This document shows, in pieces, positions 16,119-24,333 of a stretch of 64,000 nucleotides of DNA; the stretch's first letter is position 1; each line of letters opens with the position of its first letter. The DNA is from a gamma proteobacterium HdN1 (GTDB lineage: Bacteria > Pseudomonadota > Gammaproteobacteria > Pseudomonadales > Ketobacteraceae), in assembly GCA_000198515.1 (NCBI GenBank), contig FP929140.1:4523456-4587455 (forward strand), given 5' to 3'. A model generated the notes under the pieces. It was not told the DNA's origin. It made no database searches and worked only from the letters and a program-made list of their open reading frames with translations. A program made the position numbers and the translations under genes.

Positions 16119-17123
16119 ATGCCACTTAAAATCGTTTTCGCCGGCACCCCCGACTTTGCTGCGACCATTTTGGAAGCCTTGCTTACCCAAGTGCCCGCAA
16201 GCAACCCCATCATCGCATGTTACACCCAGCCGGATCGCCCGGCGGGGCGCGGCCGCAAACTCTCTGCAAGCCCGGTCAAGGTGCTCGCAGAAAGCCACCA
16301 GATCCCAGTTTTTCAGCCGCTCAATTTCCGCGATCCAGCCGCCATTGATGCGCTTGCAGAACTACAGCCAGACCTAATGATCGTCGTGGCCTATGGGCTA
16401 ATTTTGCCGCAGCGGGTGTTGGATATCCCCCGTTACGGCTGCATCAACGTGCACGCATCGCTGCTCCCACGCTGGCGCGGCGCCGCACCGATTCAGCGAG
16501 CGCTGATGGCGGGGGATGCCGAAACCGGCGTCACGCTGATGCAAATGGAAGCAGGGCTCGACACCGGCCCCATGCTCAGCAAAGTCCACACGCCGATCCT
16601 CGACACCGACACCAGCGCCAGCCTGCATGATCGGTTAGCCACCTTAGGCGCGCAGGCCATGGTAGATCTGCTGAAGAACTTTCCGGAGAGCGGCATCTTC
16701 GCGGCAACCCGACAAAACGATCATGAAGCCTGCTATGCCCAAAAGCTCCACAAAGACGAAAGCCTACTGGACTGGACGCAACCCGCAAGCGCTTTATGCC
16801 AGCAGATTCGCGGCCTAAACCCATGGCCCGTAGCAGGCTCGCAGCTCGGCGGCGAGACCGTGCGAATTTGGAATGCCACAGCGAAACCCGAAACCAGCCG
16901 CGCACCGCAAGCTCCCGGCACAATCCTGCAAGCGGACGCTTCAGGCATTGAGGTGAGCACCGGAGAAGGCAGTCTAGTGCTCACCGAACTTCAGCTCCCC
17001 GGCGGCAAAGCATTATCAGCAGCCCAGCTGCTCAATAGCCGCTCAGCACTGTTCGCGCCCGGCCAATGCTTTGAGTCGCGCAAAGCCGCACTGCCCCAAA
17101 GCACCACGCCGACTAAAAACTAA
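16119..17123 (+). CDS. fmt: Methionyl-tRNA formyltransferase
   Basis: Formylates initiator Met-tRNA using 10-formyl-THF, the reverse partner of Def. From ATG 16119 the protein has 334 residues and begins MPLKIVFAGTPDFA, the usual family start; an ATG at 16095 would add eight residues and cannot be excluded. Seen motifs are INVHASLLPRWRGAAPIQRA with the catalytic His and Asn region, GVTLMQMEAGLDTGPM, and the C-terminal domain with NPWPVAGS. It lies 43 bp after def and 17 bp before rsmB, so the three genes should be co-transcribed. Confidence 0.97.
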   Translation: MPLKIVFAGTPDFAATILEALLTQVPASNPIIACYTQPDRPAGRGRKLSASPVKVLAESHQIPVFQPLNFRDPAAIDALAELQPDLMIVVAYGLILPQRVLDIPRYGCINVHASLLPRWRGAAPIQRALMAGDAETGVTLMQMEAGLDTGPMLSKVHTPILDTDTSASLHDRLATLGAQAMVDLLKNFPESGIFAATRQNDHEACYAQKLHKDESLLDWTQPASALCQQIRGLNPWPVAGSQLGGETVRIWNATAKPETSRAPQAPGTILQADASGIEVSTGEGSLVLTELQLPGGKALSAAQLLNSRSALFAPGQCFESRKAALPQSTTPTKN

Positions 17124-17140
17124 AATAAGGTTTTCCCCTG

Positions 17141-18619
17141 ATGACACAAGCGGCCCACGTGCGCGCCACACTCGCACAAGTCTTATCACAAGTACTGCCT
17201 CTAGGACGTCAGCAAGCGGAATCCCTGCGCGCACTCAACGACCTCCTGCCAAGCGCTCAAGAACGCTTGCCTGAAGCCGAACGCAAACTCGCCCAAGAAA
17301 TAGCCTACGGCGTTTGTCGCTGGTTTACCCGTTTGGACAAACTGCTCAACCCATTATTGGAACACCCGCTGAAAGCACGCGATCGCGATCTGCACGCGCT
17401 ACTCCTCGTTGGACTCTACCAACTGTATTACACCCGCATCCCCGACCACGCCGCGATTAGCGAAACGGTTGAAGCCACGCGCCAGCTTGAAAAACCTTGG
17501 GCCTCTCGCCTCGTCAACGGAATCCTGCGCCGCGTTCAGCGCGAAAAATCACAGCTTGAAACCGCCCTACCCGATAGCGACGCCATCCGCAGCGCACATC
17601 CTCAGTGGCTGGTCGACAAACTCAAGGCCGCCTGGCCTGACCACTATGCAGCAATGCTGGAAGCCAACAACCAGCAAGCCCCACTCACGCTGCGCGTAAA
17701 TCTCCGCAAACAAAGTCGCGAGCAATATCTTACCGAACTGCGCGCAAAGAACATCAACGCAAGCCCTTGCAGCCTCTCTCCAGCAGGCATCCGCCTTGAA
17801 CGCTCCGCCAACGTCGTCGAACTACCGGGTTATGCCGAAGGCTGGTTCTCTGTACAAGACGAAGCCGCCCAACTCGCCGCTCAACTCCTCGCCCCGCACA
17901 CCGGCGAGCGCGTATTGGATGCCTGTGCAGCCCCCGGCGGAAAAACCACCCATCTGCTCGAACACGCAGACATCCATTGTGTCGCGATCGACGCGGATCC
18001 CCGGCGATGTGAGCGCATCCACCAAAATCTTGAACGCCTCCAACTCAGCGCCGAAGTTCACGCACTCGACCTGCAAAGCTACGCCACCCAGCCCGAAGTC
18101 ATGCCGTTCGACCGCATTCTGCTGGATGCACCCTGTTCGGCCACAGGCATCATCCGCCGCCACCCAGACATTAAATGGCTGCGCCGCCAAAGCGATATTA
18201 ACGCCCTCGCCGAACAGCAGCTATCGCTTCTCAAAACCGCCTTTGCACTTCTAAAAGAGGGCGGCACGCTGCTATACGCCACATGCTCCGTGCTCCCACA
18301 AGAGAACGACCGAATTGTGGCGCGTTTTCTTGCAGAAACGCCTGCGGCAATTCTGCAAGCCTTGCAGTTTCCTTCGCAAATTCCTCCGGCAAACGGCATC
18401 CCCACCCCAACCGGATTTCAGCTTTTGCCAACCGTACAGGGGCACGACGGCTTTTTCTATGCCATGCTCCGCCGCGAAACACCTAGTGGAGAGGGATCAG
18501 AATCAGGCTGTGCGGTTCAAGCAAAAATCAACGCCCCACGGCACCCCAATCACACCCTTGGCGCCAGCGATGGCAGCATAGAAGCAGCCTTCGCGACGGA
18601 CGGCCATTTAATCGCCTGA
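17141..18619 (+). CDS. rsmB: 16S rRNA m5C967 methyltransferase RsmB
   Basis: SAM-dependent rRNA methyltransferase. The N-terminal NusB-like RNA-binding domain covers about the first 145 residues; the catalytic domain has DACAAPGGKTTHLLE for SAM, DAPCSATGIIRRHPD (the PC motif Cys) and YATCSVLPQEN (the TC nucleophile Cys). The ATG at 17141 follows TAAGG. The 492-residue protein is about 60 longer than E. coli RsmB; the extra part is a low-complexity C-terminal tail after MLRRE. Last gene of the def-fmt-rsmB unit. Confidence 0.95.
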   Translation: MTQAAHVRATLAQVLSQVLPLGRQQAESLRALNDLLPSAQERLPEAERKLAQEIAYGVCRWFTRLDKLLNPLLEHPLKARDRDLHALLLVGLYQLYYTRIPDHAAISETVEATRQLEKPWASRLVNGILRRVQREKSQLETALPDSDAIRSAHPQWLVDKLKAAWPDHYAAMLEANNQQAPLTLRVNLRKQSREQYLTELRAKNINASPCSLSPAGIRLERSANVVELPGYAEGWFSVQDEAAQLAAQLLAPHTGERVLDACAAPGGKTTHLLEHADIHCVAIDADPRRCERIHQNLERLQLSAEVHALDLQSYATQPEVMPFDRILLDAPCSATGIIRRHPDIKWLRRQSDINALAEQQLSLLKTAFALLKEGGTLLYATCSVLPQENDRIVARFLAETPAAILQALQFPSQIPPANGIPTPTGFQLLPTVQGHDGFFYAMLRRETPSGEGSESGCAVQAKINAPRHPNHTLGASDGSIEAAFATDGHLIA

Positions 18620-18813
18620 ATTGGCTGTAAAACAAGGGGATTAGGCGGCTCGCTCACCCGACTAGGCAGTCATGGCTTATTTATTGTTCAACCAACATTC
18701 ACAAAACGCTACGTTTTAAGACTCACGTTCAAACTGTGATCTCGTTTAGGATCGGGTTAATAACCCTGATGGCCATGTACCATCTCCACGTAACCAATAA
18801 AAAACGGGTTCTC

Positions 18814-20094
18814 ATGAAAAAAGTCCTTGCTGTTTCTGTCGCCGCTCTCACCCTCGCAGCCTGCACCAAAACAGTGCTCTGGAAGTCTTTTATCGACAAC
18901 GCCGAGCTGGCTACTGCGCCGCTCGCAATAGACACCGATGCCACGAGCGCAACGTGGCAGCTCTACCCGACAGACACAGGACTTTCGCTGCGTAAACTGG
19001 ACGCAAAAGGCGTAACGCTATGGAGCGCCGAAGTCGCTGGCGACGTCCAAGCCTATACAGGCAAAGCACCCGAGCTAAAAACCACCAGCACTGGCGCAGT
19101 CGTTGCGTACAACACCGGCACCGGAGTTTTTGTAAAATCGTTTGATGCCAACGGCAGTCTTCTTTGGATGAGCGATATTGGCGAACACACATCCGAAACC
19201 GTAGCCGCCATGGTCGTTGGCGCAGACGATAGCGTTAGTCTCACCATTAAAACGACTGGCTCCAAAACCAACACGCTTCGCTTGGACACCACCGGCAACG
19301 TGGTGTGGGATAAAACCATGCCAACCTGCACATTGATCGGCGCAGCGACTTGCGCACCATCGCTTGCTATCAATAGCGACGGTTTGCTGGTGCAGGTCAA
19401 CGCCACTTTGGGCAACGCGGCTACCTATGTGATCGACAGCGCCGGCAACACGGTTTGGTCAAAATTGCGCTCCACCGGTGTAGGCACCAGCGGCATTAAA
19501 GCCGATCCGATCACCTTTACCACAAATGGCATCGTAGTCACCAACGCGTTTGCAACGTGGGAATACGACATGAGCGGCAACCAACGCTGGAGCGTAGGCT
19601 TTGGTGGCACGGCACCCGTCGCGGTAGACGCCACCGGCAACCTGTTTGTGGCCAATGGCACCAAGATTAAGAAACTGGATGCCAACGGCGTAGCACTCAC
19701 CAAGCTCGACAGCGAAGGTGTCGAAGTTGCCGACGAGATCGACCTCGACGGCCAGCTAGCGATCAGCCAATTGGAATGGAGCGAAGCCGATCAGCGCCTG
19801 ATCGTGTTGAGCACCTACAGCAACTCAACCAGCGTAATTATCGGAAAAGTAACGCTTAACGTCGGCACCAGCTTGTGGTACTTTGACGCAACCGGCAAGA
19901 AAATAGCGAAGTATGCTAGCAAGCCGACCGTCATCACCATGGATGCCTGTGCAGCCGTGCCGAACTGCCCTATTGACAGCACGGTGTACGGGGATAAGTG
20001 GACTCAGTTCTCGACCACCAGCAACAAGATGGTCGTCATGACAGGCAACGTAGAAAACGAATCGCGCTACGCTGTTTCTTATAAGCTGCGCTAG
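18814..20094 (+). CDS. Beta-propeller lipoprotein with PQQ-like repeats
   Basis: From ATG 18814 the 426-residue protein has a lipoprotein signal MKKVLAVSVAALTLAAC with Cys17. The body carries repeated strands of the form D-x-x-G-N/S-x-x-W (DANGSLLW, DTTGNVVW, DSAGNTVW, DMSGNQRW), the hallmark of PQQ-like/BamB-like propellers. It may be a periplasmic scaffold or binding protein. BamB itself is part of a different gene context and this is not obviously that gene. An earlier in-frame ATG at 18736 gives a head with no signal character. Stands alone after rsmB. Confidence 0.82.
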   Translation: MKKVLAVSVAALTLAACTKTVLWKSFIDNAELATAPLAIDTDATSATWQLYPTDTGLSLRKLDAKGVTLWSAEVAGDVQAYTGKAPELKTTSTGAVVAYNTGTGVFVKSFDANGSLLWMSDIGEHTSETVAAMVVGADDSVSLTIKTTGSKTNTLRLDTTGNVVWDKTMPTCTLIGAATCAPSLAINSDGLLVQVNATLGNAATYVIDSAGNTVWSKLRSTGVGTSGIKADPITFTTNGIVVTNAFATWEYDMSGNQRWSVGFGGTAPVAVDATGNLFVANGTKIKKLDANGVALTKLDSEGVEVADEIDLDGQLAISQLEWSEADQRLIVLSTYSNSTSVIIGKVTLNVGTSLWYFDATGKKIAKYASKPTVITMDACAAVPNCPIDSTVYGDKWTQFSTTSNKMVVMTGNVENESRYAVSYKLR

Positions 20095-20118
20095 GCGATA
20101 TTTCCGCAAGAAACTATA

Positions 20119-20200
20119 CTCCGAACGATTGATCCGTTCGGAGCCCGCTTCGCTCGACAAGGACGTCTATCTCTCTCCGCCAATGACGAGTTCATTGGCG
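20119..20200. terminator. Two successive hairpins between convergent genes
   Basis: CTCCGAACG/CGTTCGGAG (20119-20127 with 20135-20143) and CGCCAATGA/TCATTGGCG (20178-20186 with 20192-20200) are perfect 9-bp stems. They lie between the propeller lipoprotein and the NamZ gene that end toward each other. No strong T run follows, so they may act through Rho or protect mRNA ends. Confidence 0.55.
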
Positions 20201-20233
20201 AATCGGCCACTTCTTCGCCAATCGTCAAGCTCA

Positions 20234-21523
20234 TCAGCGATACAGCAAATACGCCTCCGATTGCTCACGCCAGCTTTTTTCGTCCTTCGCCAAAAACGCC
20301 TCCAGATCGCCCAACCTTGCCTGTGCGTCATCCACCCAAGTACGTAGCGTTTCGCAGCCGGTAATCACGTCAATCGCCAAACGGTCGTAGACATATTCAT
20401 ACGCAAAATCGCGCCACAGCGGGTAATCTGGATAGAGTTGGCGCAGCGCCTTGAACGCCAGCGCTTGCAAGCGGTAGGGCTTGAATGCTTCCGGGCGGTA
20501 GCCGGCGTGATCCACATGAAACTGAATCCCGCTACAAAGCTTGCCTTGGTGCTTGTAGAAGGTGGGTTCAAAAAAGAAGGGCCGCAGCAAGCATCCACCC
20601 ATCCACGCAGCAGGCGTGCCGGAAAGCCCAGAAGCCTCATGCAGGCGGTGCATTTCTTTCAAGATCGCTGCGCCGCTGACATCCGGCGCACCAAACCCCT
20701 CTAAGGGCCGCGTCGTACCGCGCCCTTCGGATAAGGTCGTGCCTTCCAACATCACAGTGCCCGCATAACAGCGTACGCCGGAGAGAGTGGGCAGATTCGG
20801 GCTTGGGTTTACCCACGAACGCACCTCTAAGGGCCAACCATAGCCGGGGCTCGTGCTGGCGGAATAGCCTTCCATCGGAATCACGCGCAAATCCAGCGAG
20901 AGCTTCCACTGTTCACGAATCCACAGCGCCATCTCCCCCAAAGTCAGGCCGTGCCGCATGATCACCGGCCCCATTCCGACAAAGCTTTCATTCCCCGCTC
21001 GCAGAATGCTGCCTTCGACCGCACGCCCAGCCGGATTCGGCCGATCCAGCACCCACAGGAATTTTCCTTCCGCCGCGCAGGCTTCCATCATGTACAGCAA
21101 GGTGGTGAGATAAGTGTAAATCCGGCAGCCCACGTCCTGCAGGTCAAACAGAATGCCGTCGCACAAGGAGAGCTGTTCCGCGGTCGGGCGGCGGTGTTCA
21201 CCGTACAAGCTAAACACCGGAATTCCATACACAGGATCGAGCTCGTCCTCGCTCTCCACCATGTTGTACTGCTTATCACCCTTCATGCCATGCTGCGGGC
21301 CAAACGCACAGCGCAAGCCATCGCCCAACAGAGCCGCGAGGGCGTCTACAGAGTGCACCATGTCGGCCGTCACCGAAGCGGGATGAGCCACAAGTCCAAT
21401 CCGCTTGCCAGCCAAGAAACGTGCCAATTCCTGCTCAGTTAAAAGACGATCAATACCAAACCGAGGCGTCGCGGTAGGGGAAGGCAACAAAGCAGAATCC
21501 TCAAGGGTGAACGGGGTGGGCAT
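20234..21523 (-). CDS. DUF1343/NamZ-family exo-beta-N-acetylmuramidase-like protein
   Basis: The family (GH171) includes NamZ, which releases N-acetylmuramic acid from peptidoglycan fragments. Recognisable motifs are FDLQDVGCRIYTYLTT, DRPNPAGR, LTLGEMA, PSPNLP and LSEGRGTTRPLEGFGAPD. From ATG 21523 it is 429 residues, with no signal peptide, so it would act in the cytosol here, unlike exported NamZ. A TTG/ATG at 21550/21547 is also possible. It overlaps the end of the DOMON-like gene by 23 bp, showing translational coupling. MurNAc-using partners (MurQ, MurK) are not in the window, so a recycling role is inferred only. Confidence 0.85.
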   Translation of the reverse strand: MPTPFTLEDSALLPSPTATPRFGIDRLLTEQELARFLAGKRIGLVAHPASVTADMVHSVDALAALLGDGLRCAFGPQHGMKGDKQYNMVESEDELDPVYGIPVFSLYGEHRRPTAEQLSLCDGILFDLQDVGCRIYTYLTTLLYMMEACAAEGKFLWVLDRPNPAGRAVEGSILRAGNESFVGMGPVIMRHGLTLGEMALWIREQWKLSLDLRVIPMEGYSASTSPGYGWPLEVRSWVNPSPNLPTLSGVRCYAGTVMLEGTTLSEGRGTTRPLEGFGAPDVSGAAILKEMHRLHEASGLSGTPAAWMGGCLLRPFFFEPTFYKHQGKLCSGIQFHVDHAGYRPEAFKPYRLQALAFKALRQLYPDYPLWRDFAYEYVYDRLAIDVITGCETLRTWVDDAQARLGDLEAFLAKDEKSWREQSEAYLLYR

Positions 21524-22160
21524 CGCTAAGCGCGGCAATCGCATCATCAAGTGCGATCACAAAACTTTCCCGACGATGAAAATCAGGTACAGAACCCGCG
21601 TGCTCTAACGCCCAGTAGCTTATGAGCTGCCGTTCAGGTTTCGCTGCCAAATCTGAATGAGGCGCACGTGGCCATGGGGCCAATACTGCCGTAATGGATA
21701 CGTCGGAAAGCGCTTCCGCGCCAAAGGTCGGAATCCACCACTCTATCAAAAGCGTAGAGGCTTTCGAAGCAGCGGAATCCACGGAATTGAATTGCCATTG
21801 CTGGCGAAGCAACTCAGGCGGGCGTGACAGCGCAACCGCGGTCATCTGTGTACGATAGCCATCAAACCGATAGAGCGCCCAATCCCCTTCTGGGCTAGCG
21901 TTGAACTCATAGTAGGCAGTCTGGCCACGCACGCCAAAAAAGGCTTCAAGACAAGTTTGCTTCCATAGCTCGTCGCGGCGCTGCCCACCGATCGGCATCG
22001 AGTGCTCGGAAAGCGCAGGCAGACAGGCGGCGACTCCCTCTCCCGCAAGACGGAATGACAAGTAAAACCCATCGGCAGACGGGGTGAGGGCGGCGTCAAT
22101 CGTGACTTCCGCCCACTCCCTCGGTAAGGAATGAAACGCCTTAAGCGGCCGCCAGTTCAA
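21501..22160 (-). CDS. DOMON-like domain protein
   Basis: A 219-residue protein related to the DOMON-like/CBM9-like beta sandwich: ELWKQTCLEAFFG, AYYEFNASPEGDWALYRFDGYR and a final RRESFVIALD are the family hallmarks. The start is TTG at 22160, preceded by AAGGGGGG at the right distance; the open frame to 22232 overlaps the previous gene and has no ribosome site. Function unknown; some relatives bind sugars or haem. It sits between an SCP2-like membrane protein and NamZ, overlapping NamZ, so all three should form one transcript. Confidence 0.8.
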   Translation of the reverse strand: MNWRPLKAFHSLPREWAEVTIDAALTPSADGFYLSFRLAGEGVAACLPALSEHSMPIGGQRRDELWKQTCLEAFFGVRGQTAYYEFNASPEGDWALYRFDGYRTQMTAVALSRPPELLRQQWQFNSVDSAASKASTLLIEWWIPTFGAEALSDVSITAVLAPWPRAPHSDLAAKPERQLISYWALEHAGSVPDFHRRESFVIALDDAIAALSDAHPVHP

Positions 22161-22174
22161 GCTTACCCCCCTTG

Positions 22175-22573
22175 CTAGTTCTTTTTCTTTTTGCGCTCCG
22201 GCGGCAAGTGGCGCGCCACGCCCATGAACCACATCAGCACGGAAGCATCCCCGCGCACGGAAATGTCCTGCTTTTGCATGCCGGTCATAAAGAGCATGGG
22301 ATTCTTACCCGACCCCAGCAGCACCATCATGGCATACTCCGCATCTTTGAATTCGACGCTGGCGGAAGGCTTTTCGTGAGCACCACCGCTTGGATACACG
22401 CGCTCGTTCTTCACCGTGTAGTGGCGAACGATTCCGCCATCACGGGTTTGCAGCTGCAATACCAAGTCTTTGTTCACCAACAATTGGCGGAATTTTTCGC
22501 TCCGCCACGCCAGCCACGCCATGCGTAGCCCCAGCACCCATAAAAGTAACCAGAATTTAATCTTTGGCCCCAT
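22175..22573 (-). CDS. Small membrane-anchored SCP2-like protein
   Basis: 132 residues: an N-terminal membrane helix (FWLLLWVLGLRMAWLAW), then a domain resembling the sterol-carrier/SCP2 fold (VYPSGGAHEKPSASVEFKD, ISVRGDASVLMWFMG), and a Lys-rich end PERKKKKN. SCP2 domains bind lipids or acyl chains. ATG 22573 has AAGGGAATCC upstream. First gene of the three-gene unit with the DOMON-like protein and NamZ. The SCP2 resemblance is by pattern and not certain. Confidence 0.65.
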   Translation of the reverse strand: MGPKIKFWLLLWVLGLRMAWLAWRSEKFRQLLVNKDLVLQLQTRDGGIVRHYTVKNERVYPSGGAHEKPSASVEFKDAEYAMMVLLGSGKNPMLFMTGMQKQDISVRGDASVLMWFMGVARHLPPERKKKKN

Positions 22574-22923
22574 TGGATTCCCTTATCATCGGCGCACCGC
22601 ATCCTTCAATGCTTGGCTCGCCCTAAAATGTACACGATTGCTGGTCGGTATGGACACGGCGCGTCCGTTTGCAAATTGCATCCGACGCGCGCTTTGCACC
22701 GCAAACGGCGAAAGCACCAAAACCTGCCAGCACGACCGGCTTCCCACGGCTCAGGGGGCAAGAGTCACCTCATCCAGAATCGCGTTAAGCACTTCCTTGG
22801 CTGGTTTTCTACTGATTTTTAATTGTTATGCCAGCGCGTCTCAAGCTCGGTTTTCATCGTTCTTGTTCTTAACCGGCGATTGAGCGCGCCATTCTACCGA
22901 TTTTCTGCCAAAAAAAAACAGCA
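22574..22923. other. Intergenic region without recognised gene
   Basis: About 350 bp between the SCP2-like gene start and the rubredoxin terminator. It must hold the promoter of the SCP2-like operon. No coding frame with family resemblance, RNA gene or repeat was seen. Confidence 0.5.
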
Positions 22924-22961
22924 ACAAAGTATCGCCGCGCAAATGCGCGGCGATACTTTGT
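22924..22961 (-). terminator. Very strong intrinsic terminator of rubredoxin gene
   Basis: A perfect 17-bp stem (22924-22940 with 22945-22961) closed by AAAT. On the minus strand it is followed by TGCTG and then a run of nine T residues. It lies 55 bp after the rubredoxin stop. Confidence 0.9.
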
Positions 22962-23016
22962 AAAAGCAATGTAAGCAACTAGTGAGGCAGAGCTCAGAGC
23001 GACGGGTTGCGCAAAA

Positions 23017-23181
23017 TTAGATCTGTACCATTTCAAAATCGTCTTTACCTACGCCGCAATCCGGGCAAACCCAGTCTGCTGGCACGTCTTCCCACTTGGT
23101 GCCGGGTGGAATGCCTTCTTCCGGTAGACCTTTGGCCTCGTCATAGATAAAACCACAAACGATACATTCCCACTTATTCAT
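23017..23181 (-). CDS. Rubredoxin
   Basis: A 54-residue one-iron electron carrier. The two knuckles CIVCG (Cys6, Cys9) and CPDCG (Cys39, Cys42) bind the Fe, and [16 protein letters not shown] plus WVCPDC are typical of rubA-type rubredoxins. ATG 23181 has AAGGTG upstream. It is a single-gene unit ending in a strong terminator. In related bacteria such rubredoxins serve alkane hydroxylase or oxygen-stress reductases; a partner reductase is not in this window. Confidence 0.95.
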   Translation of the reverse strand: MNKWECIVCGFIYDEAKGLPEEGIPPGTKWEDVPADWVCPDCGVGKDDFEMVQI

Positions 23182-23511
23182 GAATACACCTTGAAAAACA
23201 CAGTTTGAAAACGTCCGAGGAAGTCGACTACATTGAACGATGTGGTTGGCCGCTACAATTTAACAATGTTGCACGTTAAAAATATTGCGTTGCGCGACCC
23301 AACACTAGCTCAAAAGAACCGCTCAAGACGACAGCGAGTGCCGTGTTACCGCTGCGAATTGCTATGAAACACAACACGCCGCGAGAACGGCAACGAAAGA
23401 TTAGCAACATCGTCGCCATCGGTCACTGATACGTTAATGCAAATTGCCACCTCTGCCAACAGAAATAACCCCTAAGAGGCATGGCAAACCGTGGATTCGC
23501 AGCGAGGCAAA
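23182..23511. other. Intergenic region between divergent rubredoxin and exported-protein genes
   Basis: About 330 bp that should contain two divergent promoters. I could not pick convincing -10/-35 pairs, and no small gene was recognised. Confidence 0.5.
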
Positions 23512-24120
23512 ATGAAACTCTTCATTCGACTGATGATGTTCGTGGTGGTGCTTGCACTGGCGGGGCCATTTTTTCTGAAGGGGCCGAATGGTAAACCGCT
23601 GTTTACACTGCCGTCGCTCAATCTCAACGACTGGAACCCCATGAAGTTACTGAATCGCGAGGCTGGGGCTCAAACGCCAATGAACAACGAGCAGGTGGGC
23701 GGCACGATTCAGTGGGCCAAGGAAGACGTTGCACGCAAAGGCTTTATTCCAGAACCAACGCGCCAGTACCACAAGCAGCCCAACGTTTACTACCGCTACA
23801 AGGGCGCGGAGGGTAGCTGGGAGTTTTCCGATCTACCAAAACGAGGAGTAGTCAATTACGCCGCCACTGTAGATCCAAATGCCAATATATTGCAGTCGCT
23901 CCCAAAGGCGAAAGCGCCTGCTCAAGCGACAAACGAGCTCGTTACCCATCAAGGGGATGGAAAAGCAAAACCGAACCGATTGACCCAAACGGCACCCGAC
24001 AACCAAGCGTCTACACCACTCCCAGGCACACTCTCACCCGCCGGAGTCTCCGACTTGATCAAGCAGGCACAAGGCGTCGTTCAGCAAAGCAAAGAGCGTG
24101 AGAAAGCGCTGGCGCAGTAA
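23512..24120 (+). CDS. Membrane-anchored DUF4124-like protein
   Basis: 202 residues from ATG 23512 (GAGGC six nt upstream). One N-terminal membrane anchor (LFIRLMMFVVVLALAGPFFLKGPNGKPL) is followed by a short domain, VYYRYKGAEGSWEFSDLPKRG, that looks like DUF4124, and then a Pro/Ala/Gln-rich, likely disordered tail. A GPxGKP motif after the helix is common in pseudomonad homologues. Function unknown. Monocistronic as far as can be seen. Confidence 0.7.
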   Translation: MKLFIRLMMFVVVLALAGPFFLKGPNGKPLFTLPSLNLNDWNPMKLLNREAGAQTPMNNEQVGGTIQWAKEDVARKGFIPEPTRQYHKQPNVYYRYKGAEGSWEFSDLPKRGVVNYAATVDPNANILQSLPKAKAPAQATNELVTHQGDGKAKPNRLTQTAPDNQASTPLPGTLSPAGVSDLIKQAQGVVQQSKEREKALAQ

Positions 24121-24333
24121 GACGACCCTATTCAAAACCCCGCCGCTAATCGACGCGCATCTCGGCCAAATGCCGCTCTTTCCTACACACGACATACGCA
24201 AAAGGATACATCGTGTTATCCCCCCCTTGGGCGGTAGGCAGCCCTGACCACGCGGTTTATCCTGAACGTTCCGCGCACGCTCCACGCGTACGCGATATTC
24301 TGCCGTTTGGCGACTTGGATAAGGAGATTTTGC

